Source of the DNA: Antarcticibacterium flavum
GTDB lineage: Bacteria > Bacteroidota > Bacteroidia > Flavobacteriales > Flavobacteriaceae
Length of the DNA: 64,000 nucleotides
Direction: 5' to 3'
Assembly (NCBI RefSeq): GCF_006159205.1
Contig: NZ_CP040812.1
Span: forward strand, 3,906,001-3,970,000
Both the position numbers and the translations under genes were made by a program. Below, piece after piece: positions 51,930 to 61,236 of the stretch. A model generated the notes under the pieces. That model had not been told where the DNA came from, did no database searches, and saw nothing but the letters and a program-made list of their open reading frames with translations. Each line of letters starts with the position of its first letter. Position 1 is the first letter of the stretch.

Positions 51930-53590
51930 ACTGGATTTCTGGCATATCGGACAATCCTTTTTATGAATTTTCTATCATCCTTGCCCTGGCGGCATTGCTG
52001 GGCGCAATTGGCCGCCTATTAAAACAGCCTCTAATTGTGATGTTCATCGCATTAGGGATCATTGTGGGCCCTGCGGTCCTTGATGTGGTTAAATCTCCAG
52101 AATCTATTCACTTACTGGCAGAGATTGGAATTGCAGTACTGCTGTTTATAGTAGGTTTAAAACTTGATCTACGAATAATAAGATCTGTAGGAAAGATTTC
52201 CCTGCTCACAGGGATGGGGCAGGTGATCTTTACCTCCCTATTTGGTTATTTTATTGGTTTAATCCTCGGCTTCTCTTCCCTTCATAGTTTTTATATAGCT
52301 GTCGCACTTACATTTTCCAGTACGATCATCATCGTCAAATTACTTTCAGATAAAAAGGAAATAGACTCCCTGCACGGGCAAATAGCTATTGGTTTCTTAA
52401 TAGTACAGGATATAGTTGTTATCCTGGTGATGATCATACTTTCAGCCATGCAACAGGATGGGGAAACTTCGCTCACCGGAGATATCATTAAAACTGTGGG
52501 TTCCGGCCTGGGATTGGCTGTCTTTACTTTGATTGCAATTAAATGGATAGTACCAGGCCTTAGTGCGTTTCTCGCAAAGTCACAGGAACTTCTTATCCTC
52601 TTCGCCATTGCCTGGGCAGTCTCTATTGCTGCAGTGAGTGAACTCATAGGCTTTAGTAGTGAAGTAGGTGCATTTTTGGCAGGTATTACCCTTGCTTCTT
52701 CAGATTTTAAAGAGGTTATAAGCAGCCGCCTGGTAACTTTAAGGGATTTCCTGCTCCTGTTCTTCTTTGTAAATCTGGGTAGCAATCTGGACCTGTCCAT
52801 AATCGGCAGCCAGATCTATCCCGCCCTAATTTTTTCTGCTTTTGTACTTATAGGCAATCCCTTGATCGTTCTTATCATCATGGGTATCCTGGGATATCGA
52901 AAACGTACCTCCTTTCTGGCGGGTTTAACCGTTGCTCAAATAAGTGAGTTCTCCTTAATTTTTGCCGGATTGGGGTACAGTGTGGGCCATATTACCAACG
53001 AAGTGGTGGGGTTAATTACCCTTGTAGGATTGATCACGATTGGCCTTTCTACTTATCTCATTCTATACTCGCATCAAATTTTTAAGATCCTGTCTCCTGC
53101 ACTTGATATTTTCCAAAGAAGCAAAAATTATACTGAAATTGAGAGCATTGACAAGGAGGAAGTTTACGATGTAGTGATCCTGGGCCTTGGAAGGTTTGGC
53201 AGGCGCCTTGGTGAAATGCTTGAGGAACATTCAGAAGTGCGATATCTGGGGGTAGATTTTGATCCCGTATTAATCGCCGAGTGGAAAGCCAAGGGTAAGG
53301 GGATTATTTATGGAGATATGGAGGACCCGGACCTTCTGGAGCAAATACCATATGATAGAAGCAATATCATCATTAGCACAGTGGCAAATACCGAACTTTC
53401 CCAACAGCTAAAAAAACTCCTGGATCTAAACGGGTATACCGGGAATTATTTTGTTACTGCAACCACAGAACAGGATTATAAGGATTTAAGGGATTTTGGA
53501 TTTGATGACGAGCATATTTTAAGGCCACATCAAATGGCAGCCGCCACTTTTTATGAAGCTTTCCTGAAGCATAATGTAAACAAGGCCTAA
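51926..53590 (+). CDS. Kef/CPA2-type cation:proton antiporter with TrkA-N domain
   Basis: A 554-residue protein. The first about 385 residues form 11-13 helices of the CPA2 family ('LGIIVGPAVLDVV', 'IGIAVLLFIVGLKLDLRII', 'ALTFSSTIIIVKLLSDKKE', 'IGFLIVQDIVVILVMIIL'). The C-terminal cytosolic TrkA-N/RCK domain starts 'YDVVILGLGRFGRRLGEML' with a nucleotide-binding Rossmann motif. It would exchange K+ or Na+ for protons under ligand control. It is coupled to the universal stress protein upstream by a 4-bp overlap. Confidence 0.93.
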   Translation: MNWISGISDNPFYEFSIILALAALLGAIGRLLKQPLIVMFIALGIIVGPAVLDVVKSPESIHLLAEIGIAVLLFIVGLKLDLRIIRSVGKISLLTGMGQVIFTSLFGYFIGLILGFSSLHSFYIAVALTFSSTIIIVKLLSDKKEIDSLHGQIAIGFLIVQDIVVILVMIILSAMQQDGETSLTGDIIKTVGSGLGLAVFTLIAIKWIVPGLSAFLAKSQELLILFAIAWAVSIAAVSELIGFSSEVGAFLAGITLASSDFKEVISSRLVTLRDFLLLFFFVNLGSNLDLSIIGSQIYPALIFSAFVLIGNPLIVLIIMGILGYRKRTSFLAGLTVAQISEFSLIFAGLGYSVGHITNEVVGLITLVGLITIGLSTYLILYSHQIFKILSPALDIFQRSKNYTEIESIDKEEVYDVVILGLGRFGRRLGEMLEEHSEVRYLGVDFDPVLIAEWKAKGKGIIYGDMEDPDLLEQIPYDRSNIIISTVANTELSQQLKKLLDLNGYTGNYFVTATTEQDYKDLRDFGFDDEHILRPHQMAAATFYEAFLKHNVNKA

Positions 53591-53874
53591 TTGAAGATTT
53601 ATCGCTTAATAGCAACTTTTAATCTTCCAACTTGTTGACACTAAAGTCAAGAAAATTAAAACCTTATCACTTAAAGGGTCGTGATGTGCTGCTATAACTA
53701 GCAATAATTAATTAACATATGTTCATGTAAAAAATAGTAACTCATTATTCTGAAATTCCTACATTGCAGCCTGAAATTAAACAGTTGTTTTATGACCTGT
53801 TATATTGATATATTAAATAAAAACAGCTTCTTCTAAATAGCCCAAGCCCCTCATTTTTTATCCCCTCCCTTTCC
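53591..53874. other. Spacer before cassette 2
   Basis: No gene. The spacer is AT-rich and should hold the promoter for the kinase-receiver-HEAT-GT2 run; there is no obvious hairpin terminator for the antiporter. Confidence 0.45.
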
Positions 53875-56382
53875 ATGACATATATTTTAAAGAAAGACAA
53901 TAATGAGGAAATACGGCGTTTGCAAACCCTCCTTTCATACAATATTCTCGACACTCCCGGGGAAGAGGAGTTTGATGGCCTGGTAAAACTTATTTCCATA
54001 ATTTGCAATTCCCCAATTGCTTTAATTTCCATGTTGGATGATAAAAGGCAATGGTATAAGGCTAAAGTTGGGGTAGTGCAGGATGAAGTGCCAAAGGAAG
54101 ATACGATTTGCCAGTTCACCCTGGAGCAGGATGACCTCCTGGAAATACCAGATGCAAGGGAGGATGACCGGGTTCGCGGTAATGACCATGTAACGGCAGA
54201 GGGAGGTATTCGGTTTTATGCAGGGGTGAATATAAAAGCAAGCAATGGGCATAAAATAGGAACTGTATGTGTGGTAGATACTGTCCCCCGGGAATTAAAT
54301 GAAGACCAAAGACTGGCCCTAAAGCTGGTGGCAGATCAAACCATGGCACTGCTGGAAACCCGTAAAAAAAATAAAGAGCTGGGAAACGAGCTGGAGTTAG
54401 TCATAAATGAAAAGATAAAGAAAACACAACTTCAACTTCTTCAAAAGGAAACAGAATATAACCTTTTGCTTAAAGCGATAAGAAAATCCAATGGGGTAGT
54501 GGAGTTTTCACCAGATGGTGTAATAAGATCTGTAAATAAAAATTTTCTAAAGGTCCTGGGATATCCCCGGGAAGAGGTAATTGGGAAGCATCACGAAATT
54601 TTTCTTGATGAAGATCAAAAATTGGCAAGTGAGGAGTTTTGGTCATCGTTACGAAATGGAGAATTTCATACAGGAAGATTTAAAAGGCTTCAAAAAGATG
54701 GTTCTCCTGTATGGATTCAGGCCACTTATAATCCCATTACAAATCAAAAGGATGAAGTTATAAAGGTGGTAAAGATAAGCCGGGATATTACCAAAGAAAT
54801 TGAAGCCGAAAGGGCATTGCAGCAATCCAGGGACCTTGCTGAAGAATTAAATAATCAAAAGGATAATTTCATAGCCAATATGAGCCACGAAATAAGAACT
54901 CCAATTCATGCTATCCTTGGGTTTACAGAACTGCTTCTGGAAAAAGAGCAGGATCCTTCAAAGGAATCCTACCTTAAATCGGTTAAAACAGCGGGAGACA
55001 ATCTTTTATACATAATTAACGATATTCTGGACCTCTCCAAACTGGAAGCAGGAGTAATACATCTTGAGAAAGAGCCTTTTGATCTTTCACTGGTAATACA
55101 AAATGTCTTTTCAATTCTTCATTTAAAGGCGCATCAAAAAAAGCTGTTATTCCAATATCATATAGAACCCGATGTTGAATTTCAGCTTATTGGCGATAGG
55201 AACAGGTTAACGCAAATATTGATCAATCTACTTGGGAATGCTATAAAATTCACAGCAGCAGGAAGAGTTGAGGTTTTTATAAAATCTGTCAAATCTGTCC
55301 CTGAAAACAATGAAAGTACCCGGCTGCAATTTAAAGTAGTTGATACAGGCATTGGTATTCCTGCAAAGAAACTGGACGCTATTTTTGACCGATTTTCGCA
55401 GGGAGAGGAAGACACCTCCCGTAAATATGGAGGCACAGGTTTAGGACTTAATATTTCCAGGCAGCTCATTGAGAAACAGGGAGGTACTGTGGGGGTAGAA
55501 AGTACAATAGGTAAGGGATCTGTCTTTACATTTGAGCTCACCTTTGGCAGGGGAATTATCAATGCACAATTAGAAAAAGAGAAGTCCCCGGCTGCCACCC
55601 GCGATATCAACAAGGCCAGTATCTTGCTTTGTGAAGATAATGAGCTTAACCAGAGGTTAATAAAGGCAATTCTTAATGAAAAAGGCTATGAAGTTGACCT
55701 GGCTGAAAATGGAGAAAAAGGCATAGAATTGTTACGTATCAAGAAGTACGACCTTATCTTAATGGATATTCAAATGCCTGTAAAGGATGGCTATGACGCT
55801 ACTAAAGCAATAAGACAGGAACTTGAAATTTCCACTCCAATCATAGCTTTGACTGCAAATTTCATGCTTTCAGAAAGGATCAAATGTCATGAGCTGGGAA
55901 TGAATGATTACTTATCGAAACCCTTTCCAAAGGAAGATCTGTTGAATATCATAGAGCTTACGATACAGGGAAACAGCTATCATAAGATATTGAAACCCAA
56001 TGTTACTTTTAAGGATAAACCTATTATCTCCCTGGAGAACCTCAATGACCTGACGGAAGGGGATGAAAATTTCAGGCAGGAAATGATCTTGCTTCTGGTC
56101 AACCAGGCAGAAAAGATGTTTGAAGAAATCCAGGGTCATTCTGAAAATAAAAATGTTGTCGAAATTGCTGCAACAGCACATAAATTAAAGACATCTCTTG
56201 GAGTTATTGATGCCGACCTCACATTGCTGAATAAGCTTGAAGATCTCAAAAATCACGATCCTGGAAATAGGGATTATACCGGCCTGGTAGTCTCTTTGGG
56301 CTTACAGCTTAAGGAGATTTTTAGTATATTGAAAGAATTAATAAATACCCCTCAAAATGAAGACCCTACTAGTAGAAGATGA
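53875..56382 (+). CDS. Hybrid histidine kinase GAF-PAS-HisKA-HATPase-REC-Hpt
   Basis: An 835-residue soluble kinase. A GAF domain of the 'LDTPGEEEFDGLVKLI' type (about 20-160) is followed by a short coiled coil and a PAS domain ('VVEFSPDGVIRSVNKNFLKV', about 190-310). HisKA has His338 in 'MSHEIRTPIHAILGF', the ATPase shows 'NAIKFTAAG' and 'DTGIGIPAKK', the receiver has Asp631 in 'LILMDIQMPVKDG', and a C-terminal Hpt domain has His769 in 'ATAHKLKTSLGVI'. It contains His-Asp-His of a phosphorelay; the fourth Asp is in the receiver gene that overlaps its end by 26 bp. Both sensory domains are cytosolic. Confidence 0.95.
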   Translation: MTYILKKDNNEEIRRLQTLLSYNILDTPGEEEFDGLVKLISIICNSPIALISMLDDKRQWYKAKVGVVQDEVPKEDTICQFTLEQDDLLEIPDAREDDRVRGNDHVTAEGGIRFYAGVNIKASNGHKIGTVCVVDTVPRELNEDQRLALKLVADQTMALLETRKKNKELGNELELVINEKIKKTQLQLLQKETEYNLLLKAIRKSNGVVEFSPDGVIRSVNKNFLKVLGYPREEVIGKHHEIFLDEDQKLASEEFWSSLRNGEFHTGRFKRLQKDGSPVWIQATYNPITNQKDEVIKVVKISRDITKEIEAERALQQSRDLAEELNNQKDNFIANMSHEIRTPIHAILGFTELLLEKEQDPSKESYLKSVKTAGDNLLYIINDILDLSKLEAGVIHLEKEPFDLSLVIQNVFSILHLKAHQKKLLFQYHIEPDVEFQLIGDRNRLTQILINLLGNAIKFTAAGRVEVFIKSVKSVPENNESTRLQFKVVDTGIGIPAKKLDAIFDRFSQGEEDTSRKYGGTGLGLNISRQLIEKQGGTVGVESTIGKGSVFTFELTFGRGIINAQLEKEKSPAATRDINKASILLCEDNELNQRLIKAILNEKGYEVDLAENGEKGIELLRIKKYDLILMDIQMPVKDGYDATKAIRQELEISTPIIALTANFMLSERIKCHELGMNDYLSKPFPKEDLLNIIELTIQGNSYHKILKPNVTFKDKPIISLENLNDLTEGDENFRQEMILLLVNQAEKMFEEIQGHSENKNVVEIAATAHKLKTSLGVIDADLTLLNKLEDLKNHDPGNRDYTGLVVSLGLQLKEIFSILKELINTPQNEDPTSRR

Positions 56383-56728
56383 TGAGTTCCTATTGAAATC
56401 CCTTTCTTTTTTTTTAAGATCAAAAGGTTATACTGTTACAGGTTTTGATAATGGTCTGGATGCCATGCAATACCTGGAAAATCACGAGAATGAAATAGAT
56501 ATCGTGATAACAGACCTTAATCTTCCCTTCGCAGGAGGTCAGCAGGTAATACGCAGCCTGAGGACTAGCCGGGGCCAAAAGCTTCCTCTCATTGTCCTTA
56601 CATCTTCTGGTGTGGAATCAACAGAACTGGAAGTCTTTGATCTGGGAGCAGATGAGTTTATTTCCAAACCTTTTAGCCCTGCCGTTTTGCTTAAACGCAT
56701 GGAAAAGCTAGTTGTTAAACAATCCTGA
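56357..56728 (+). CDS. Intact single-domain response regulator leading cassette 2
   Basis: A 123-residue receiver with 'LLVEDDEF', Asp53 in 'IVITDLNLPFAGG', 'VLTSSG' and Lys104 in 'FISKPFSP'. All active-site positions are intact. It starts inside the end of the Hpt-containing kinase (26-bp overlap) and lies 11 bp before the HEAT-like gene. It is the natural final Asp of the phosphorelay. Having no output domain, it must act by protein contact, most simply with the HEAT-like protein or the synthase. Confidence 0.93.
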   Translation: MKTLLVEDDEFLLKSLSFFLRSKGYTVTGFDNGLDAMQYLENHENEIDIVITDLNLPFAGGQQVIRSLRTSRGQKLPLIVLTSSGVESTELEVFDLGADEFISKPFSPAVLLKRMEKLVVKQS

Positions 56729-56739
56729 TCCTTATATTC

Positions 56740-57645
56740 TTGGATATAATTTTAACTACCGTTTTTTCTCCTTTACACTTTTTGTCAAATGAAGGCTTGA
56801 TCCTTTACAGGCCACTAGTGGCGAGCAGTGAAGGTTTGATTCCTTTTTATTTTACTGTAAGAAATTTACTGTTATTAGTCATATTTTGCCTTGTCGCGGT
56901 TTCCCTGCTGTTCTTTTTAATGACCCTTTACAAAAAAGTCTATAGAATACGGGAGATCAGGAAAAAGAAAGAATATCAGGAACAAATAGATGAATTGCTG
57001 TTCAAATTTCTCTTTGATGAGTCCTCAGTAAGTGAAATGGCTATCCATCCTTTTTTTAAGGAACATAATGGCGAGAGGCTTTTTCAACAGCTTACGATTA
57101 AAGCTCTTATTGGCCTTCATCATAATTACAGTGGGATCTATAGCAAAAAGCTGGAACAGTTCTTTGCAGAATCTGGCCTGGCTGCTTATTCTCTTTCCAA
57201 ACTTAATTCAGCTAACTGGGCGCATATTGTAGAAGGAATAAGGGACCTTTCGAGCCTTAAGTACTTACCGGCCTATCCAAGGATCGTAAGTTACAAGAAC
57301 CATCCAAACAGTTATGTACAAACTGAGGTATTGCTTGGAATGATTAAGCTTAAAGGAATATCAGAACTATTGAAATTCAAAAATTCCGGCGTTTATTTTA
57401 ATGACTGGATACAGAGTAATATCCTTTTTGTTGTCAAGAACTATAGGATCCCAGCACCTGCCAATCTTGATGAACTTCTTGAGAGCAGAAATAGGTCTGT
57501 TTTCCTGCTGGCAGTACGATTAATGAATTATTACAGTTTACCGGAGCATTATGAGGCTTTGACCCGGATGTTTGAAAAAATGGATGATAAGGTGCTAAAA
57601 AAAGAAATGTCTTTGCTATTAAATAAAACAGAGCAGCTTCAATGA
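56740..57645 (+). CDS. Membrane-anchored helical-repeat (HEAT-like) protein, cassette 2
   Basis: A 301-residue relative of the protein at 39408-40457. It has a membrane helix at about 43-62 ('LLLLVIFCLVAVSLLFFLM'), a basic stretch, then HEAT-like helices with 'NHPNSYVQTEVLLGMIKLKG', matching the 'NHPNIYVRRE' region of the first copy. It uses a TTG start at 56740, because no ATG precedes the membrane helix. Its stop overlaps the GT2 start by 4 bp. Function is inferred from the conserved three-gene order. Confidence 0.8.
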   Translation: MDIILTTVFSPLHFLSNEGLILYRPLVASSEGLIPFYFTVRNLLLLVIFCLVAVSLLFFLMTLYKKVYRIREIRKKKEYQEQIDELLFKFLFDESSVSEMAIHPFFKEHNGERLFQQLTIKALIGLHHNYSGIYSKKLEQFFAESGLAAYSLSKLNSANWAHIVEGIRDLSSLKYLPAYPRIVSYKNHPNSYVQTEVLLGMIKLKGISELLKFKNSGVYFNDWIQSNILFVVKNYRIPAPANLDELLESRNRSVFLLAVRLMNYYSLPEHYEALTRMFEKMDDKVLKKEMSLLLNKTEQLQ

Positions 57646-59072
57646 CAGGTAATTACACAATAGATCTGGTTATAACGGTATTTAATTACCTCATTCTTTT
57701 CTTCGCTATTTTTGTGATGTTTTCCTATGTGGCCCTGGCTATTATTTCAGGAGTTCATCTAAAAGCCTACTTAAAAAAGAACAGGTTCGTTAATTATAAT
57801 GCGTTGCTGGCCCTGGACAGTGCCCCCAAAGTTTCATTGATAGCACCGGCCTATAATGAAGGGAGGACAATTGAAGAAAATGTTAGGTCATTGCTATCCA
57901 TCAACTATAACAATTTTGACGTGATCGTAGTTAACGATGGTAGTAAGGATGATTCCATCCCCGTTCTTAAAGCAGCGTTTGATCTTGTAGAGAGCTCATT
58001 GACTTATAAGGATAAAATTCCTACCAAAAAGGTTAAGGCAATTTACACATCTGCAAATCCCGCGTTTTCCAGATTAATAGTTGTAGACAAGGAGAATGGA
58101 GGAAAGGCAGATGCTTTAAACACAGGGATCAATGTATCCCGCAACCCGTATATTGTTTGTATAGATGTGGATTGTATTATGGATAAGGATGTGCTTTTAA
58201 AACTAGCCAAACCTTATTTGGAGCAGTCAGATAAAAAGATCATTGCTACCGGGGGCGTGGTAAGAATAGCCAATTCATGTGTTATCAAATCGGGAAAACT
58301 TGTAGAGGTGAAGGCTCCGGAGAACTTCCTGGCGCGGGTGCAGGTAATAGAATATTTAAGAGCTTTTATCCTTGGAAGAATGGCCTGGAGTAAAATGGAT
58401 GGCCTCCTTATCATAAGCGGTGCTTTTGGCATGTTTGATCGTGAGGTTGCCATAAGTAGTGGGGGATATGACACCAAAACTGTAGGAGAGGATATGGAGC
58501 TTATAGTTAGGATGAGAAGGTACATGGTAGATAAAGGGGAGCCTTACACTGTACAATATATCCCAGATCCCTTATGCTGGACAGAAGCACCCGAAAGTTA
58601 TAAGATCCTGGGAAAACAACGCAGCCGCTGGATGCGTGGAACTATAGAAACCCTCTGGACCCACAGGAGGATGATGTTCAATCCTAAATACAGGACATTA
58701 GGGCTACTGAGTTATCCCTATTGGTTGTTTGCTGAATATTACGCCCCTTTGATTGAGGTTACAGGACTAATTATAAGTTTAGTTCTTGCATTTTTAGGGA
58801 TTATAAGCTGGGAATTCTTCTTTTTATTCCTGCTGCTGGTGTATGTATTTGCAGTGATGTTTTCCATGATGGCTTTGTATACAGAGGAATCAACTTATAA
58901 GAAATATGAGACCATCCGGGATTTGAGAAAACTGGCAACTGTAGCTTTGCTCGAACCACTAATTTTTCATCCTTTTACCGTTTATGCAGCTTTAAAAGGA
59001 AACTGGGAAAAATTAACGGGAAACAAAGGTTGGGGGGAAATGACCCGCACCGGTTTTGATAAGAAAAATTGA
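57642..59072 (+). CDS. Processive GT2 glycosyltransferase (exopolysaccharide synthase), cassette 2
   Basis: A 476-residue synthase with the same layout as the cassette 1 enzyme: 'VNDGS' (Asp99), 'DVDC' (175-178), 'GEDMEL' (282-287), 'QRSRW' (326-330), C-terminal helices and 'GWGEMTRTGF'. The catalytic motifs fall at nearly identical residue numbers in both copies, so they are paralogues. The DxD motif differs (DVD versus DAD), and the N-terminal segment has been rewritten. No YaiO-type exit barrel is adjacent to this copy. Confidence 0.92.
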   Translation: MTGNYTIDLVITVFNYLILFFAIFVMFSYVALAIISGVHLKAYLKKNRFVNYNALLALDSAPKVSLIAPAYNEGRTIEENVRSLLSINYNNFDVIVVNDGSKDDSIPVLKAAFDLVESSLTYKDKIPTKKVKAIYTSANPAFSRLIVVDKENGGKADALNTGINVSRNPYIVCIDVDCIMDKDVLLKLAKPYLEQSDKKIIATGGVVRIANSCVIKSGKLVEVKAPENFLARVQVIEYLRAFILGRMAWSKMDGLLIISGAFGMFDREVAISSGGYDTKTVGEDMELIVRMRRYMVDKGEPYTVQYIPDPLCWTEAPESYKILGKQRSRWMRGTIETLWTHRRMMFNPKYRTLGLLSYPYWLFAEYYAPLIEVTGLIISLVLAFLGIISWEFFFLFLLLVYVFAVMFSMMALYTEESTYKKYETIRDLRKLATVALLEPLIFHPFTVYAALKGNWEKLTGNKGWGEMTRTGFDKKN

Positions 59073-59114
59073 ATTAAGATTTAATGTTTTCCCTGTAATT
59101 AAGGGTAGCAATAA

Positions 59115-59160
59115 AATGAAGGAAAGGCCATTTAAAGATTTAAATGGCCTTTCCTTCATT
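59115..59160. terminator. Long perfect bidirectional terminator
   Basis: A perfect 22-bp inverted repeat with a 2-nt loop; the arms begin AATGAAGGAAAGG and end CCTTTCCTTCATT. It lies 42 bp after the GT2 stop and 17 bp before the end of the convergent lipoprotein gene and can end both transcripts. Confidence 0.9.
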
Positions 59161-59177
59161 TGAAGATATATTATGGA

Positions 59178-59966
59178 TTACAAACTTTCATCATCTGGTA
59201 CAACTATCATTGTGAGAATCACAGAATCTGTGCAATCACCTGTTCCAAGGGTATAGGTGGTAGTGTATTCCCCCAATTGACTTTCCCTGGCTGGATCATT
59301 AAAGTCGTCAATTAGATCCCATATGGAAGGACTATAAGTTCCTTCTTTTTTTGGAACACCTGGAGCAAGCATATTTGCATATATCTTTCTAACTTCGTCC
59401 CAACTAGGCAATTTTCTAGCTTCACTCAAAGTAATTTCCCTGGAATTATCAGGACCGGCATTCACAGGATGTTCTTTAATTTCATATCCAAAATAGGCCC
59501 AGTTTCCCTGTTTAACTTCAATATCTCCTGTCCAAAAACCTTCTGCTCCATTAAAGGTGGTGTAGCTGGCTATAACCAGATTATTAGAATAATCACCCAG
59601 AGGGAATTTATAAGATTGTTCCTGAACTCCCGGACCAAGTGGATCCTGAATTTCCAGCCATTCGGGTTTCAAATTTCCTTTTCCTTTGGTAGGGAAGCCT
59701 GAAAAATCATGGGCTAGATGCAAAGCAATGGAAGACAAGTTGTTTTCACCCTTTGCTTTAATAGAAATATAGAGAAAGTCTCTGTCATTCCTAACATCAA
59801 TTGTTCCAAGCGTGCTATAGTCAAACGTGGTTACAATACATCCGTCACTTTCAAAAGTGGCATTGATCTCCTGGATAGGCATTACTGCATTTTCCAGTTC
59901 CTGTTCATCAACACTGCAAGCACCAAGGCAAATTACAGTGCAAAATAAAAATAATAGTTTCTTCAT
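59178..59966 (-). CDS. Lipoprotein of unknown function
   Basis: A 262-residue protein with lipoprotein signal 'MKKLLFLFCTVICLGAC' (lipobox LGAC). The body is rich in beta-strand pattern, and the C-terminal part 'YTTTYTLGTGDCTDSVILTM' resembles Ig-like or PKD-type strands of flavobacterial surface proteins. No family is recognised. It converges with cassette 2 across a strong shared terminator and could be surface exposed. Confidence 0.75.
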   Translation of the reverse strand: MKKLLFLFCTVICLGACSVDEQELENAVMPIQEINATFESDGCIVTTFDYSTLGTIDVRNDRDFLYISIKAKGENNLSSIALHLAHDFSGFPTKGKGNLKPEWLEIQDPLGPGVQEQSYKFPLGDYSNNLVIASYTTFNGAEGFWTGDIEVKQGNWAYFGYEIKEHPVNAGPDNSREITLSEARKLPSWDEVRKIYANMLAPGVPKKEGTYSPSIWDLIDDFNDPARESQLGEYTTTYTLGTGDCTDSVILTMIVVPDDESL

Positions 59967-60217
59967 GATTCCATCAATTAAGTTAAGTGTCAGGAATTTA
60001 CATCTGGTTTTTGAACGAGAAAAGGAAATAATTAATTATTCGATAAGAAGAAGATTAATGCGGATGTAGAACTTAAAAGTTTTCGGCTTTTCCTACATTT
60101 TGTCAGACCTCTTAGGATTTAATTATATTCCTAATGCTGTGGATTCTAAAAAACCAAAACTTTTATCTACCTTACTTTAGGAAACATCAAGATTAATAAA
60201 TAGTTTATTCAACAACA

Positions 60218-60679
60218 ATGATATCAAAACACAAGGAGTCCGGGAAAAAAGAGCAAAACGGAATACCACCTAAAGTTACAGGCATTGGCGGAATTTTTTT
60301 CATAAGTGATGACCCCGGAAGGAGTAGGGAGTGGTATGCAAATAACCTGGGGCTTGAGGTAAACCAATGGGGTTCCAGCTTTGAATTTCGCAATGCCAAT
60401 AGGCCTGAGGAAATTAACTACCTGCAGTGGAGCCCATCTAAACCGGGAAGCGAGCATTTTGCACCTTCGAAAAAAGAATTTATGATCAACTACAGAGTGC
60501 AAAATATTGAAGGACTGGTTAAGAAATTGAAGTCAAACGGGGTGGAGGTCCTGGATGAAATTGAAAATTTTGATTATGGGAAGTTTGTACACATCATGGA
60601 TCACGAAGGTAATAAGATAGAACTGTGGGAGCCGGTAGATCACGTTTTCACAGCAATGGACCTTAAAACCACGAAATAA
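60218..60679 (+). CDS. VOC-family (glyoxalase/dioxygenase fold) protein
   Basis: A 153-residue vicinal-oxygen-chelate protein: 'GIGGIFFISDDPGRSREWYA', 'NLGLEVNQWGSSFEF', 'MINYRVQNIEGLVKKLKSNG' and 'HIMDHEGNKIELWEP' with the C-terminal metal-ligand Glu. It may be an isomerase, dioxygenase or antibiotic-binding protein; the substrate is not deducible. It looks like a stand-alone gene. Confidence 0.88.
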   Translation: MISKHKESGKKEQNGIPPKVTGIGGIFFISDDPGRSREWYANNLGLEVNQWGSSFEFRNANRPEEINYLQWSPSKPGSEHFAPSKKEFMINYRVQNIEGLVKKLKSNGVEVLDEIENFDYGKFVHIMDHEGNKIELWEPVDHVFTAMDLKTTK

Positions 60680-60742
60680 TTTATTAGGATTAGGTATTAG
60701 GAGAATCACTTCACGCATTCCCTTTAAAAATATATTATCAGT

Positions 60743-61168
60743 ATGAATCCGCTACTTCGAAATGTGCTGGCTATCCTGGCAGGAATTGTTATAGGAAGTA
60801 TAGTAAATATGGGAATTATTACCATAAGTTCATCAGTAATTCCCCCACCTGCAGGGGCAGATGTAACAAATATGGAAGGTCTTTTAAAATCAATGCATTT
60901 ATTTGAACCAAAACACTTTTTAATGCCCTTTCTCGCTCATGCGCTTGGTACCCTGGCAGGTGCATTTCTTTGCGCCGTTATTGCCGCAAATAACAAATTA
61001 AAATTAGCGATGGTAATAGGGCTATTCTTTTTCGCAGGTGGGATCACTAATATCTATTTGTTACCATCACCTGCCTGGTTCTCTGTTCTCGACCTGGTGC
61101 TAGCATATTTCCCCATGGCCTGGCTGGGAGGGAAAATGGCATTGGTGGCAAAAAAGGGTAGAGGGTAG
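60743..61168 (+). CDS. Four-helix membrane protein of unknown function
   Basis: A 141-residue protein with four hydrophobic segments ('VLAILAGIVIGSIVNMGIIT', 'FLMPFLAHALGTLAGAFLC', 'LAMVIGLFFFAGGITNIYLL', 'VLDLVLAYFPMAWLGGKMAL') and a basic tail. A Pro/Ala-rich loop 'SSVIPPPAGADV' follows the first helix. Similar small integral membrane proteins occur widely in Bacteroidota without known function. Confidence 0.75.
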   Translation: MNPLLRNVLAILAGIVIGSIVNMGIITISSSVIPPPAGADVTNMEGLLKSMHLFEPKHFLMPFLAHALGTLAGAFLCAVIAANNKLKLAMVIGLFFFAGGITNIYLLPSPAWFSVLDLVLAYFPMAWLGGKMALVAKKGRG

Positions 61169-61201
61169 GGGCAAGCCCTACCCCTACTTTTCACATTTTT
61201 T

Positions 61202-61236
61202 CAACTGACAACCGACAACCTACAACCGACAACCCC
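61202..61236. repeat. Heptanucleotide tandem repeat
   Basis: Five consecutive 7-bp units, CAACTGA, CAACCGA, CAACCTA, CAACCGA and CAACCCC, lie at the end of the adaptor gene's stop region. Such heptamer arrays are scattered in the genomes of some cyanobacteria and flavobacteria, with no agreed function. Confidence 0.75.
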
